Assembly (NCBI GenBank): GCA_030512295.1
Contig: JAULSR010000002.1
Location: 310,001-374,000 of the forward strand
Direction of reading: 5' to 3'
DNA length: 64,000 nt
Origin: Bombardia bombarda
Lineage: Eukaryota; Ascomycota; Sordariomycetes; Sordariales; Lasiosphaeriaceae
Every line of letters begins with the position of its first letter. The first letter of the stretch is position 1. Position numbers and translations under genes: made by a program. Positions 1 to 11,579 of this stretch are shown here, piece by piece. The notes beneath the pieces are model-generated. The model saw only the letters and a list, made by a program, of their open reading frames with translations, was not told where the DNA came from and did not search any database.

Positions 1-920
1 CTCGTGGAAGTAGATGGTGTGGTCCAGACTGACCATCATGCCGATTGAGGGTCTGCCGACCAGATCCCTAAGGTCGCCGAGCCCCTCCCACTCGTTCAGC
101 TGGGCGACGCGGCGCTGCATGTCCTCGGGCAGGTTGTCCAGCTCCTCGGCCTTGAAGGGGAAGCGCCAGAGGCGGTGCAGGCGCGTGATGGTGCCGATGA
201 AGTAGCTGTCGGAGACGTAGGCGAGGGCGGCGAGGTGGGCGGCGGTGCCGCCGGCGATGGTGCCGCGGGCGCGCAGCCACTGGCGCGTCTTTTTTTCGTG
301 CGCATGCGGGGAGGCGGCGTTGATGATGGTGATGGGGCCGGACTGGAAGGGGGAGCCGACGACGAGGTCGGGTTCTTGGGTGTCGGAGTCGGGGGGGCAG
401 GGGATGGGGGCGCCGGAGGGGAGGCGGGGCATGGGGTAGGCGTGGGAGACGACTTGGTCGGTAGAGGGCCGCTGGCGCACAAAGGAGATGGTGGTGGTGA
501 AGATGCAGCGGCCGTGCTGGCGGGCCTGGACGGTGCGGGTGGCGAAGGACTTGCCGTCGCGGACGAGCTCGACGTGGAAGAGGATGGGCAGGTCGCCCGA
601 GCCGGCGAGGAGGAAGTAGCAGTGGCAGCTGTGGGGGGAAAAGTCGGCCGGGACGGTGCGCTGGCCGGCGGCGAGGCACATGGCGATCACGGAGCCGCCG
701 TAGATGCCGCGCGCCCCCGGGGGGTGCCAGGGCTGGCGGGTGTTGGTGAATATGTTCTGGGGTGGGGGTGTTAGTATTATTGGGTTGCTGCTTTTCTATT
801 TATATTTTAAGAAGATCTCACCGGCCCCAAAACGGCCAGCTCCGTCACCTCCAAGACATTCTCAATGGGCGCCTTGTTGGGGTCAGGAGGCGGCGGCTTG
901 ACCAACGTCACTCGTGCCAT
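1..920 (-). CDS. Acyl-CoA thioesterase II (TesB-like, double hotdog), 3' end cut by window edge
   Basis: Likely hydrolyses acyl-CoA to free fatty acid and CoA, probably in peroxisomes or cytosol. Exon 1 is 822-920 (33 codons, starting MARVTLVKPPPPDP). A 65-nt intron (757-821) has a GTGAGA donor, an ACTAAC branch and a CAG acceptor. Exon 2 runs from 756 off the left edge. Phase 0 joins ...ELAVLGP to NIFTNTRQPWHPPGARG. Visible TesB hallmarks are IYGGSVIAMCLAAGQ in the first hotdog, SGDLPILFHVELVRDGKSFATR, and near the edge a second hotdog with SLDHTIYFHE, which in this family lies close to the C terminus. About 285 residues are visible, so only a short tail should be missing. The long overlapping ORFs in other frames are GC-rich shadows. 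The peroxisomal location cannot be tested because the C-terminal tripeptide is outside the window. Confidence 0.88.
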
Positions 921-2415
921 TGCGTATGTGCGTATCGCGTGTTGCGGCTGCGGTTGTGTGGCGTATTTCACTTTGGAGCCTTGACCAGAGAAACCAGATA
1001 CCAGAGAAATCAGATGGAAGTTTATAAGATGGAAACCCAAGATTGACAGAAAACGTGCAAGTGGATGTGATTAGTGATTAGGTATTCGGCGTCAGTGTCG
1101 CACTTGCCATACTCGGTACGGAATTAGAGGATCGACGAAGGGTCATGGAAGGTGCTTGTTTAGAGGGTCCGTTCTGTAGAATTGCCGAGGTCCAACGCTG
1201 AATGGGTGCTGTATCGATCTTCGTGCCGGCCGACGGAAGGAGCCGCCACCGCATTTGATTGGGTATCTGAATCAGCTTCCAGGTAAAGAGCCAGGCCGCC
1301 AAGGTTCTAGCCCAGTGACACAAGCTCGATAAAACTCGGAACGATGTGCGGAACGACGTGATTCTACAGATTCAAATCCGAGGACGGATTAGACTGGCCC
1401 CTGGGACAGTGGTTGGTTACCCTACCCTGTTGTTGCCCGATCCGGGTCATACGTCTCACATTGACCAATGACCACCTAAAGACCACTTGCTGACTGGCCA
1501 TCATGTCTTTAAGTTTATTGTCTGCTCGGGGTTTGTTCACAGCCTAGATTCAGACTCAAGGCTCTGTAACCGAACTCACAGCTGCAATTTCCACGCTATC
1601 TGTTCAATTGCACAGGACAGGTCCATATCTTGAACAAAGTTCCTATTTGTCTTTGAGCGCAAGTGATTCCACCCACTATGTTTGACAGGTGGGTTTTGGG
1701 GTATCCCTGGCTATTAATGGACGGCACCAATTCAACGCCCGACCCCCCAGGGCTTCGAGGACAGGCCTGCTCAGCCCACATCGCGTTTCACCCCGCCAAG
1801 CCCGCCGCCAACTGAGCTCAGGCGGTCAGGCACGTGAAGGAGATTCCATTATGCACACGATAGGAGGGGAGGGGGGTAACCCCAACCCAACCCCAACCCC
1901 AACAAGCAGCGGCAGCGGCAGCGGCTATGCACCACTGCCACCACCCGTCTCCCACCCGCCCACCATCCTGAGAAACAACGTCATTTTTGGCTGGCACAAT
2001 AGAAACCAATGCGATACGATGCGGCCATGTTGGTCTTTAGAAACACCATTGTGACTTAATTTTCTCTCCACCTATCTCGTTCCATCTCCACCACCCGTCA
2101 ATGTATAGCTTTTCCATCGCATCTGTCCTTCGTTGAAAAGCCATAAGCCACTTGGTTGATGGCTTGAACATCAACGCTTTGCTCCGCTTTCGTCCCCATT
2201 CTCTTGCCTTTAGCTCCTTGTCCTCCCGCCTTTTGGTGGACACTCCTCGTCGACACCGCACGCACCCCACGTGTGAGCCTCCTATCTCGCTATCTCACCA
2301 CTACGGTGCACCTATATGTACCTATCAGTACCTCTCTACCATACCTTATCCTATTCAGCATATCAGCCTCAGCCGCTATTAGCTTTGGGTGTCGATACGC
2401 CGTTCGATTCCAGCC
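921..2415. other. Intergenic, shared 5' side of the thioesterase and OSH genes
   Basis: No gene supported. It is a divergent promoter region. It contains a C-rich tract of CCCCAA-like units (1878-1902), followed by a short GCAGCG repeat (about 1905-1924), and a pyrimidine-rich leader just before the OSH start. Confidence 0.6.
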
Positions 2416-5400
2416 ATGTCTGATGTGGGGGAAAGGTGAGCATCTCCAGAACTTTATGTAGTCGAGTTGGAGCGCCGGCTTGTCATTTATCGCGCTTCAT
2501 TTGTCGAAATCAAACAACTAATCCTGTCGCTTACAGCTCGCATCGACGGTCCAAATCAGCCGCCCTATCCCTCCTACGACGCAAGACACCTGGTGACGAC
2601 GACATGAACTCGGACGACGGTGGTCGAGGGGCATCATATGCCCCATCCCCTTTAGCCTCAGCTGCGACTATTGCGACATCTGATGCGGGCATCTCTGCCG
2701 CCCATCAGCATTCGGGCAGGGGCCACAGCTCTAGACTGTCTACTGCCGGAAGCATCAAGGGGAGGACGCCATCATATCAGGCTCCATCCAACGGCGGGTC
2801 CAAATCAGCCTCTAATCTGACCGACAGAGGCGTATCGCTCGAGTCGTCGGTCAAGAAGTTCCGCATTGTCGAGGCCCTCCGCAGCGGCGACACTGCTTCC
2901 ATATCAAAGGCTATACGCGAGAGCGCCGAGAATGGTCCTCGCACGAGCATATCCTCGTTTTCTGCTCAGTCAGGTGCCCTCGAAGATACTACCATACTCC
3001 ATCTGGCCATCCAGTGCGCAGAGCAGCAAGTCGTCGAGTATGTTTTGTCTGACGGCGCCGGCTCCCTCGACATCAACGCGCGCGACAAGGATGGAAATAC
3101 CCCTCTCCACATCGCAGCCATCCAGGGCCGGAGTCAGGTCGTCCGCCTGCTCCTCGAGAAAAAGGAGATCAACGACGCCATCGTCAACCATCTTGGACGT
3201 CTCCCCATCGACCTTGCTCGAAATCCTGACATATACCAGCAATTGCAGTTGTCGAGGTCTCTATTCGCAGAAAACAAGATCAGACAAGTTCAGGACCTCA
3301 TTCTCCATGGCGAATTCAATGACCTGGAGCAGGTGTTGGAGGAGCCGAGGTTTAAGACGGTGCTGGATATTAACAGCACCGAGTTTGCGTCCGACCCTGT
3401 CACTATTCAGGCCGGCGGGACTCTGCTGCATGAGGCTGCACGGCGCAAGAATACAAAGTTGATTCAGGTCCTCTTGTTGCACGGTGCTGACCCATTTCGA
3501 CGGGATCGCAAGGGCAAGCTGCCACAGGATGTGACCAAGGACGAGATCACGAGAGCCATGCTGAAGAAGTCGCCTGCTGCTGTGGCTGCCCAGAGAGGCA
3601 TCCAGGAGAAGGCCGTTCTGGGCTCCACCTCTCAGGGCGCGACTATGTTGATGCCCGGAGATCCTCTCGCCGGGAAAGAGGCGCGCGAAATGAAGGGTTA
3701 CCTCAAAAAATGGACCAATTACAGGAAAGGCTACCAGCTCAGGTGGTTTGTCCTGGAAGATGGCGTCCTGAGCTACTACAAGCACCAGGACGACGCAGGA
3801 TCGGCCTGCCGCGGCGCCATCAACATGCGCATCGCCAGACTTTACATGAGCGCCGACGAGAAGACAAAGTTCGAGATTATAGGGAAATCATCGGTCAAGT
3901 ACACTCTGAAGGCGAACCACGAAGTCGAGGCGAAGCGCTGGTTCTGGGCTCTCAACAACTCGATCCAGTGGACAAAGGACCAGCAAAAGGAAGAGGAGAA
4001 ACAACGCGCTCGTAGTGCCGAGCTGCTCAAGCTGGCAAAGGCCGAGCACTCCAGTGCCATGTCCGAGGCGGCGAGCGAGAATGCGAGCGTCATGGAGACC
4101 AAGCGGAATAGTTTTCAGCTGTCTCGCATGCATTCAACGGCAACCAAGGTCTCTAACAAGATCTCGTTTGCTGGCGCCAGCACCGTCGGCAGCAACGACG
4201 ATGAAGACTTTGTGGACGCAGGCACCGAAGCGGACAGGGCTGAACGAAACGGCGGCGGTATGACCTCTGGCGAGGCTGGCGACGATGACGACGATGATGA
4301 TTACGGCGAAGGATCGAGCGGTCAGGATGCCCCGGTTGCGAATAAGGACGCCTTCAACATCACTGCCCAGTCTGCGAAGCTGCAGCTCGACACCATGGCC
4401 CACGTCACGTCTGCCCTGCTCGCCGAAGCCGCGAGGAGCCCCAATCTGACGTTGTCGGATCCAAAGGCGTCGCAGGCCCTCACCACGTACGACGCCGCCA
4501 TCAGCTCGCTTACCGGACTTATCGGCGACCTTCTTCGCATCTCCAGAGACCGTGATGCATACTGGCAGTATCGACTTGATCGAGAGAGCGAGATGCGGCG
4601 CATGTGGGAGGAGAGCATGGCGCAGGTGGCCAAGGAACAGGAGGCGCTGGAAGCCCGAGTTGGCGAGGCCGAGCAGAAGAGAAAGATGACGAAGCGCATT
4701 CTCAAGGAGGCCATTGGGACGGGCATTCTTGACGAGGCGCATCGGCCTATCACTCCGACCGTCTCTGTTACTGCTCCTGCTCTTGCGCCTGCTCCTGCTC
4801 CTGCTGCAGCATCTACTACGGCACACAATACTCAGCAGGCACCAGAAGAGGCACTCGATGTACATGAAGATGATGTTATCGGACCCAAGTCGCCGGCCTT
4901 TAGTATTTCTCGGCGACAGACAGTGATGGCCGAGATGGAAAACCTCTCGGATTCGGAGTCTGACGAGGAGGAATTCTACGATGCAGTCGATGCCGGTGAG
5001 GTTGAGGTATCTCAGCTACCCCCATCCGAGGTTGCCACGTCTCAGAATGAGAGCCAGCTGGTCATCTCGGATACATATAACATTAGCAGCTCATTCTCGG
5101 GTTACGAGAATGGCATTCGGACAAGGCTAAAGATGGATGCCGATGACAGACCGAAAATTTCTCTCTGGGTATGTTGTTTTCCCAGTGTTTCGAGACAACC
5201 TAACTTGGTATACTAACCTGTTAACAGGGAATCTTGAAATCAATGATCGGCAAGGACATGACCAAGATGACGCTCCCCGTATCCTTTAACGAGCCCACGT
5301 CCCTTCTCTATCGCTGTGCCGAGGACATGGAGTATGCAGACCTCCTAGACCTGGCAGCGGACCGGACCGACTCAATCGAGCGGCTGCTCTATGTAGCTGC

Positions 5401-6574
5401 ATTCGCTGCCAGCGAGTATGCATCAACAATCGGCCGTGTCGCGAAGCCATTCAACCCTCTCCTCGGCGAGACGTTTGAGTACGTCCGACCAGACAAGAAT
5501 TACCGCTTCTTCATCGAGCAAGTCAGCCACCACCCACCCGTCGGCGCCGCCTGGGCCGAGTCGCCCAAGTGGACCTACTACGGCGAGTCGGCAGTCAAGT
5601 CAAAGTTCAACGGCCGCTCCTTCGACATCAACCATCTCGGCACTTGGTTCCTCAAGATCCGCCCGACCGCCGGCGGCAAGGAAGACCTCTACACCTGGAA
5701 GAAGGCCACGTCCTCGGTCGTCGGCATCATCACGGGCAACCCCGTCGTCGACCACTACGGCCCCATGGAGATCAAGAACTGGACGACGGGCGAGGTGTGC
5801 CACATCGACTTTAAGCCCCGCGGCTGGAAGGCGTCAAGCGCCTACCAGGTGACCGGCAAGGTCGTCGACGCCAACGGCCGCGTGCGCTTCAGCATGGGCG
5901 GCCGCTGGAACTCAAAGCTCTATGCTCGGTTGACCCCTGGGTATGAAGCCGCCGTCGAGGAGCCTGCTGGTGATGGTAACGACGCCGCCTCTATCCACCA
6001 CGGCAGCCTGTCGGACCACAACCGTGCTTTCTTGATCTGGCAGGCCAATAACCGACCCGAGGGCATTCCGTTCAACCTCACACCGTTCGTGCTCTCGTTT
6101 AATCACATTGACGATAAGCTGAAGCCGTGGCTGGCGCCGACGGACTCGCGGTTCAGGCCTGACCAACGCGCCATGGAGGACGGGGAGTATGATTTGGCGG
6201 CGACGGAGAAGAACCGGTTGGAAGAGGGCCAGCGCGCGCGCAGGAGGGAGAGGGAGAATAGAGGTGAGGAGTTTGTGCCGGCTTGGTTTACCAAGGTGAG
6301 GTGCGAGGTTACCGGGATCGAGTATTGGAAGTTTAATGGCAAGTATTGGGAGACGAGGGCCAAGGCGGGGCCCGGGGGGATCCGGAGGTTTGGGGAGGGT
6401 TGGAGAGGATTTATTGAGGTGGTGGGTGGTGGACTGGTGGTTCCAGCGGACCTGCCGACAACTTCACAGTACGGTCCCGCCCGGTCTCTTGTGCGGATGC
6501 AAAACTTTTTGGATGATATAGCTGGCTGGCTACATTGCTTCTCGCTCAATGGCTCGACCACTGCGCTCAACTGA
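2416..6574 (+). CDS. Oxysterol-binding protein homologue (Osh1/Osh2/Swh1 type: ankyrin-PH-FFAT-ORD)
   Basis: Lipid-transfer protein expected at ER contact sites, moving sterol in exchange for phosphoinositide. Exons are 2416-2435, 2537-5168 and 5228-6574 (1332 aa as written). I chose ATG 2416 because MSDVGE, a GTGAGC donor, a CTAAT branch and a TTACAG acceptor join in frame; the longer upstream ORF only reads through the intron. Domains: ankyrin-like repeats at about 160-330 ([20 protein letters not shown]), PH domain about 390-485 ([20 protein letters not shown]), coiled coil about 677-731, FFAT motif near 817 ([11 protein letters not shown]) for binding VAP proteins, and the ORD from 885 with the signature EQVSHHPP at about 981. 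The C terminus is doubtful. After [12 protein letters not shown] the frame runs on without family resemblance, whereas one extra G at 6374-6379 would give [12 protein letters not shown] and stop at 6415-6417, closer to how the family normally ends. Confidence 0.93.
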
Positions 6575-7302
6575 TAGACTGCCACTGCTGTTGCTCTGGG
6601 TTGTGGTAGATGATGGATTTGTACAGACAGGCGAGAAGACGCATAGATGCAAGGGGTCTTGGAGTAATTGAGAGAGAGGAGGGGAGGGAGAGGGAGCATA
6701 TGGTATCTGATGGTGGTGGTTGTGGTGGTGGCTGGGGGTAGCGTTGATCGTCCATCCTCTTCTTCTTCCTACATGACGCGTAATATGCGGTAGTGCACAT
6801 AGATTAACTGGTAATGGTACATTATACGATTTTTTTGTTGTACTGGTGTGCTGAAGGTAACTTTCCTGGAGTTGGTAGAGGTAGTGGTGACATTCTTGTA
6901 GTATCGACTGACACAGTGTATGCACTATAAAGATGGGGGGTTTCTGACGAAACTCTGGTTCGGTGCACAGTGCTCTGCACTGTAGACGGCCGCAAATTGA
7001 CGACCTTGACGGAGTGAGGACCGGAGAATTATCACCAACAAGTATCAAACTCACCCTTCGTAACCCTTAAGCACCAGTGAGCTGTCACGAACTCACAGGT
7101 TTGAGTAACTCTCAGCTTTGCTTATCAAAGTACCACATTTTGCAGAGTTCTTTTACACAACACATATCCCAAGGGGAGTACGACAGATCTCATCCTCACA
7201 CAACACTCTTTCTGAACTAAACTCACAACTCACCACTCACCACTCACCACTCACAAACCACAACATCAACGACAAACCACCAAACCACCAACACAATTAA
7301 AG
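6575..7302. other. Intergenic between OSH and cyclophilin genes
   Basis: No gene supported. It holds the OSH 3' flank and the AC-rich leader of the cyclophilin gene (CACTCACCACTCACCA-like repeats around 7225-7260). Confidence 0.6.
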
Positions 7303-7912
7303 ATGGCGACCGATATTTTGCTTGAAACTTCCATGGTTCGTGTCTTGTAACGTTCATTTTCGCACAACAACAAAGATACTGACTTTTGAACAGGGCGCAA
7401 TCGTAGTCGAGCTCTACAACCAGCACGCGCCCAAGACGTGCCGCAACTTTGCCACGCTCGCCCAGCGCGGCTACTACAACGACGTCATCTTCCACCGCGT
7501 CATCAGGGACTTTATGATCCAGGGCGGCGACCCGACGGGCACGGGCCGCGGCGGCAGCAGCATCTATGGCGAAAAGTTTGAGGACGAGATCCACCCCGGA
7601 TTGAAGCGTAAGTACTTTCCCCTCTTTCTCCTCTTCTCTGATGGGTAGATATTGTATTGACCAGGACGAGATACAGACACGGGCGCAGGCATCCTCAGCA
7701 TGGCCAACGCCGGCCCAAACTCCAACGGCAGCCAGTTCTTCATCACGCTGGCGCCGACCCCCTGGCTCGACGGCAAGCACACCATCTTTGGCCGCGTCAA
7801 GTCGGGCATGGGCATTGTGAAGCGCATGGGCCTGGTGCCGACGGATAAGGAGGATCGGCCGCAGACGGAGATTAAGATTGTGAAGGCCAGGGTGGTGGGC
7901 GATGAGGAGTAG
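7303..7912 (+). CDS. Peptidyl-prolyl cis-trans isomerase, cyclophilin PPIL1 type
   Basis: Catalyses proline cis-trans isomerisation; PPIL1 orthologues work in the spliceosome. Exons are 7303-7335, 7394-7607 and 7677-7912, giving 160 aa, the usual length for this single-domain family. The joins are [27 protein letters not shown] (phase 0) and [22 protein letters not shown] (phase 1). Catalytic and ligand-binding residues are present: [14 protein letters not shown] (Arg, Phe and Gln of the active site), [19 protein letters not shown] (with the Trp needed for cyclosporin binding) and [24 protein letters not shown] and the lack of a signal peptide separate it from secretory cyclophilins and match PPIL1. 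The first donor (GTTCGT) is weak, but the reading frame and CAG acceptor support it. Confidence 0.95.
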
Positions 7913-8764
7913 GGACGATGAGGGACAAGGAAATGGATGGGCTGGATGGGCTATGGCCTGACATCACAATCATACACATTTCTACACCAAGAAATACGGA
8001 CGTGGATCATGATGAAGATACTCTTTCTACCTTATTTTCGAACCAGAAAAGTAGGTATTCATCCTACGAGTACAGTACTTAAGATATACACACAAACGGA
8101 AACAGCATGTACCATAATCTCTCATCTATACAAGAATACCTATGACCCCTGTTCGTATTCAGATGGGATCGATGGACCATGCATGATTCTCCTGTTCAAA
8201 ATCAAATGCTCTCTTTATCTTTCTTCCCTCTCTTTGATATGATGATAAAGATGAATGATGAGTGAGCCCCGGCGGTCATCTTTATACAAGTACCTGAGCA
8301 TGCTGCGTGCGACCAGATGCATAACATTTCAAGCCAAACCAAACCAAACCAAACCTCACACACAGAAAAAAAACACAAAATACGCCCTCCCCTTCCATTT
8401 CTCCCTTTCCCAAGTCCGTCTGCCCCAAGAGCGATGCAGAAAAATAAAAAGTGATACAAAAAGAGCCTCCCTGACCCCGTTCCAATGCAGATTTTGTATG
8501 GTGTTTTCTTTTTTCTTGCAGGGAAATCAACGCACACGCGTAGCATCAATAGTAGTGCCTACAGGCGTGCGTAAGAGTTCCCAGGTTCCAATAACTGATC
8601 TTGTCGTCCATTTCCCCCTCATCCCAAAACCTTCTCGGAATTTTTCCAAATCCTCATGAATGTATGCTTTAGGCCAGTGCCTCAAATAAGGGAAGGAGGA
8701 AGACGGGTATCATGTGCTATGAACGAATAACTCCAGTAGTATGTTACTCTCATATGCCCATTCA
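7913..8764. other. Convergent intergenic region
   Basis: Shared 3' flanks of the cyclophilin (+) and the Sgf11-like gene (-). No gene, tRNA or clear repeat is seen; a short AACCA repeat lies near 8337-8356. Confidence 0.6.
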
Positions 8765-10013
8765 TCACTGCGGTGGTGAAGATAATGTCCCCGACGACTC
8801 TGATTCCATATCGCGGTCTCTTTTGGCGCCCTTCTTGGTAGATGAAGGTGGTGGGAGCTTGTTCTGTCCAAGCTTCACCTTTTTAGTAGGCGAAGGTCCC
8901 TTGGCCGGTGTGCTTTTCTTGGGAGCAACCTGCACGGTCGAGTTCTTGCCTCCATTGTTGTTGCCGTCTTCATCGTCCACCTTTTGCTCCACGTTCAGCA
9001 TCGAATTGCCCTTGACCTTTTCCTTTTTCACTGGAGGCTTTGTTTTCAATATGACCTTCCTGGGCAGGGCGTTCGGCTTGACCTTTTTCTTCTTGGGGTT
9101 GGTGGGATCCGACTCCTCGGCGTCCTCGTCGAACTCGTCCATGTCCCGCTTTCTCGGGCTGGCGGCACGACTGCCTGGTAGTGGGGTGCCCTTCTGGCTC
9201 CCCGGTGGCGTGTTGTCGTTGTTCTGGCTGCCCCCGTTGCTCCCTCCATTGCAAATTTTCTGCGCAGCGGCGCGGCTCGCGTTGCGTCCGCTGTTGCCGA
9301 TGCACGAACCCATGTGGTTGTTCAGCCGCGTCACCAAGATGCACCGCTTGCACTTAGAGCAGGTGGCACTTGGGAAACTGAGCACGTTGGGTGGACGGTC
9401 CTTCGCACCCCCTTCGACACCAGTCGCAAGAGAATTGCTGTCATTGGCCACGTCCTTCTTCTTCTTGCCTCGTCCTGGACCAGGCGCGACCCAGGTTTGG
9501 CCGTATATATCGTAGCCTGGCTTCTCAATGTAGGGATGCTTCTTGCAGTAGGCGATGCCCGGATCAGGTTTCCTCGCTCCCTTGCCGTCTGTTGGATAGA
9601 GCAGTCGCGGGAGGCGACACCGCGGACACAGGATCTCCTTTGTCAACTTCAAAGGGTTGCCCTTGAGTAATACCTTGCCATCTTCGTATATGGCGGCGTC
9701 TGTCTCCATGCGCACATCCGGCTTCGCGTCGGGTGTCGACAAATCGGAGGCCTCGTTGGCCAGCTTCTCGACCTTGATGGCGGCGGTGGCGGCGCGTGCC
9801 ATTTTCTCGTCCCGGTGCACTTTGATGAGCAGGTCATGGACGATGTTGTATAGCAGGTCGTCGAGCACGGAGTGTGCCTGGCGGCTTGAGTTAGCATGCA
9901 GCTGGGGGGAAGTATGCCCTGATGCGGGTTCTTACAAGTGTGTCCATGGCACTCGCATCTTCGGGAGCGACTATAACGCCGGCCTTGCCCGTCTCGCTTC
10001 TTTCTGACGACAT
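8765..10013 (-). CDS. sgf11: Sgf11-like subunit of the SAGA histone deubiquitinase module
   Basis: Predicted nuclear protein linking the Ubp8-type deubiquitinase to SAGA for H2B deubiquitination. Exon 1 is 9936-10013 (26 codons, MSSERSETGKAGVIV), intron 9878-9935 (GTAAGA donor, CTAAC branch, CAG acceptor), exon 2 8765-9877; 396 aa. The splice rebuilds a helix, AHSVLDDLLYNIVHDLLIKV, like the N-terminal helix of Sgf11. The key motif is CSKCKRCILVTRLNNHMGSC, whose C-x2-C-x11-H-x3-C spacing equals the Sgf11 zinc finger, followed by the basic stretch GNSGRNASRAAAQK. Before it lies a second possible zinc site: CPRC, about 22 residues, then CKKH. The C-terminal 190 residues are Lys/Pro/Ser-rich and probably disordered. 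Yeast Sgf11 is about 99 aa, so this is a much extended form. The family call rests on the helix and finger; another finger protein is possible. Confidence 0.72.
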
Positions 10014-11579
10014 CTCGACTCTCGATTGTACAAGTAACAAGGGGAGCTCCGAGCGCGTGTGCGACCAGCCACCTTTTGAGGCTGGATAAAAAAAAGGCTG
10101 GCTGTCGTGTGATGTTGGTTCCTGCCCGTCTTTGTAGGTCCAGCAAAGCGACAGTGAAGCAACAGTGAGCCGCACTGGTTTGTTTGCCAACCTCTCAGGA
10201 GGCAAAACGTTAATTGAAAGGGCGGCGGCCGGCAACGACAGGTTCGACAACAGGTAGGTAAATTAGGTTGGTGGGCTGGTGGTGTACTGGTGAATCGGGT
10301 AGGCAAGGAGCTCTGGGTGGGAACTAAAACTGGGAATGGGAGGAAGCCAGCAACAGTCCCTCTCCACCATTGCTCGACTGCGCTGCTGCAGCAAGCCGGA
10401 AAGGAAGGAAGCTTAGAGAGCAGCGGGGATGGTGAGGAAAGGCCTCGATGATAGGGCGGGAGGTGTGTTCTGTGACACCCGACTTTCGATTGTCATGGCC
10501 CAGATGCGCCAATGTGCGATTGATGAATGATCAATGGTCATGAATTTTTCTGCCTGACGGAGATGGCGGGAGGAATGGAAGTGGCAGAATTCTAACCAAC
10601 CTTTTTGCAGGTACCTTGGTAGGCTCCTTGCTAGCTAAGGTTCAGGGAGGAATGTAATATACTCGGCGTCGCGGCTTATTCCCGACCGCCCGGACACTAG
10701 GAGGCACAGGTCCTGAAGTAGCGTTTTTAGGGGAGTGGAGGCGCCAACAGATAGGGGATCTCAGCGCAATGGATGTCTCTGGTCGTCAGAACGCGCTTTG
10801 CGAGATGCGGAATAGGTAGCACCTACGGATGCTTTTGTGTTGTCCACCAATAAAATTGTGATAATAGGTACGTATAAGTTTACGAATACTAATCATACCT
10901 CGCAGCTCATGAAGGCTTTTTAATCTGCCCTGCCCGATCAGCATCTTTCACTTGCATACCGCCATTCCTGTTTCGTTCTCCTAGGGTATCGGGGGTGCTT
11001 CTAGAGCATCGGGTTCCTTCCCGTCTTGCCAGGATTGCGGAGGGTATTAGAGATTCTGGACAATTTTATAGGAGACGTGGGGCTCACGCATGTTAACCTA
11101 GGTAGTGCCTGGAACTAAAAGTGTCTATGCACGTAGGTGCCAGTGGTATATACTATACTTATGTAGGTACGCAGCACCAAGGGCTTGGAACATGGAGTGG
11201 GAGATCGATGTTATCTATCGCGTGCTTTACCTAGCCCAGCTGTGCGACATTGAATCGAGCCGGCAGGCCGTCGCGACGTCGCGACGTCGTACGCCCCCCG
11301 GGCCGTTCTAAATAAGATAAGTCGCTTGCCCAGGGCAGGGCTGTCGGGCCAGTGAGGTTGCTGCTTCAGGGGGCAAGCATCCATGTTACAGACAGCTGCC
11401 GGGCCTTAGACGTTCCTCCTCCTACCTGCCTGCGGTCCACATAACCTTCCACCAGTAACAATCAAACCAGTAATTCTACATACACCCATACTCAGTATTT
11501 CACACGCCCACGATATGTCTCAGCCTCAATAACAACAACTGCCCATTGATTGCATTGCACACCCAACATAGCCATCACC
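10014..11579. other. Divergent intergenic region
   Basis: Promoters of the Sgf11-like gene (-) and the Naa50-like gene (+). No gene supported. A short palindromic GTCGCGACGTCGCGACGTC run lies at about 11271-11289. Confidence 0.6.

Noticed and set aside
68..679. 203-aa minus-strand and 199-aa plus-strand ORFs over the thioesterase
   Set aside because: Arg/Pro- or Gly-rich shadows of a GC-rich coding exon; the TesB frame carries the family motifs.
1300..1420. tRNA-like A box (TAGCCCAGTGA) and B box (GATTCAAATCC)
   Set aside because: The flanking sequence does not form T-arm or acceptor stems.
1878..1902. Interstitial telomere repeat
   Set aside because: Units are CCCCAA-like and irregular, not the CCCTAA repeat of these fungi.
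4134..4865. 243-aa minus-strand ORF opposite the OSH coiled coil
   Set aside because: Antisense shadow without motifs.
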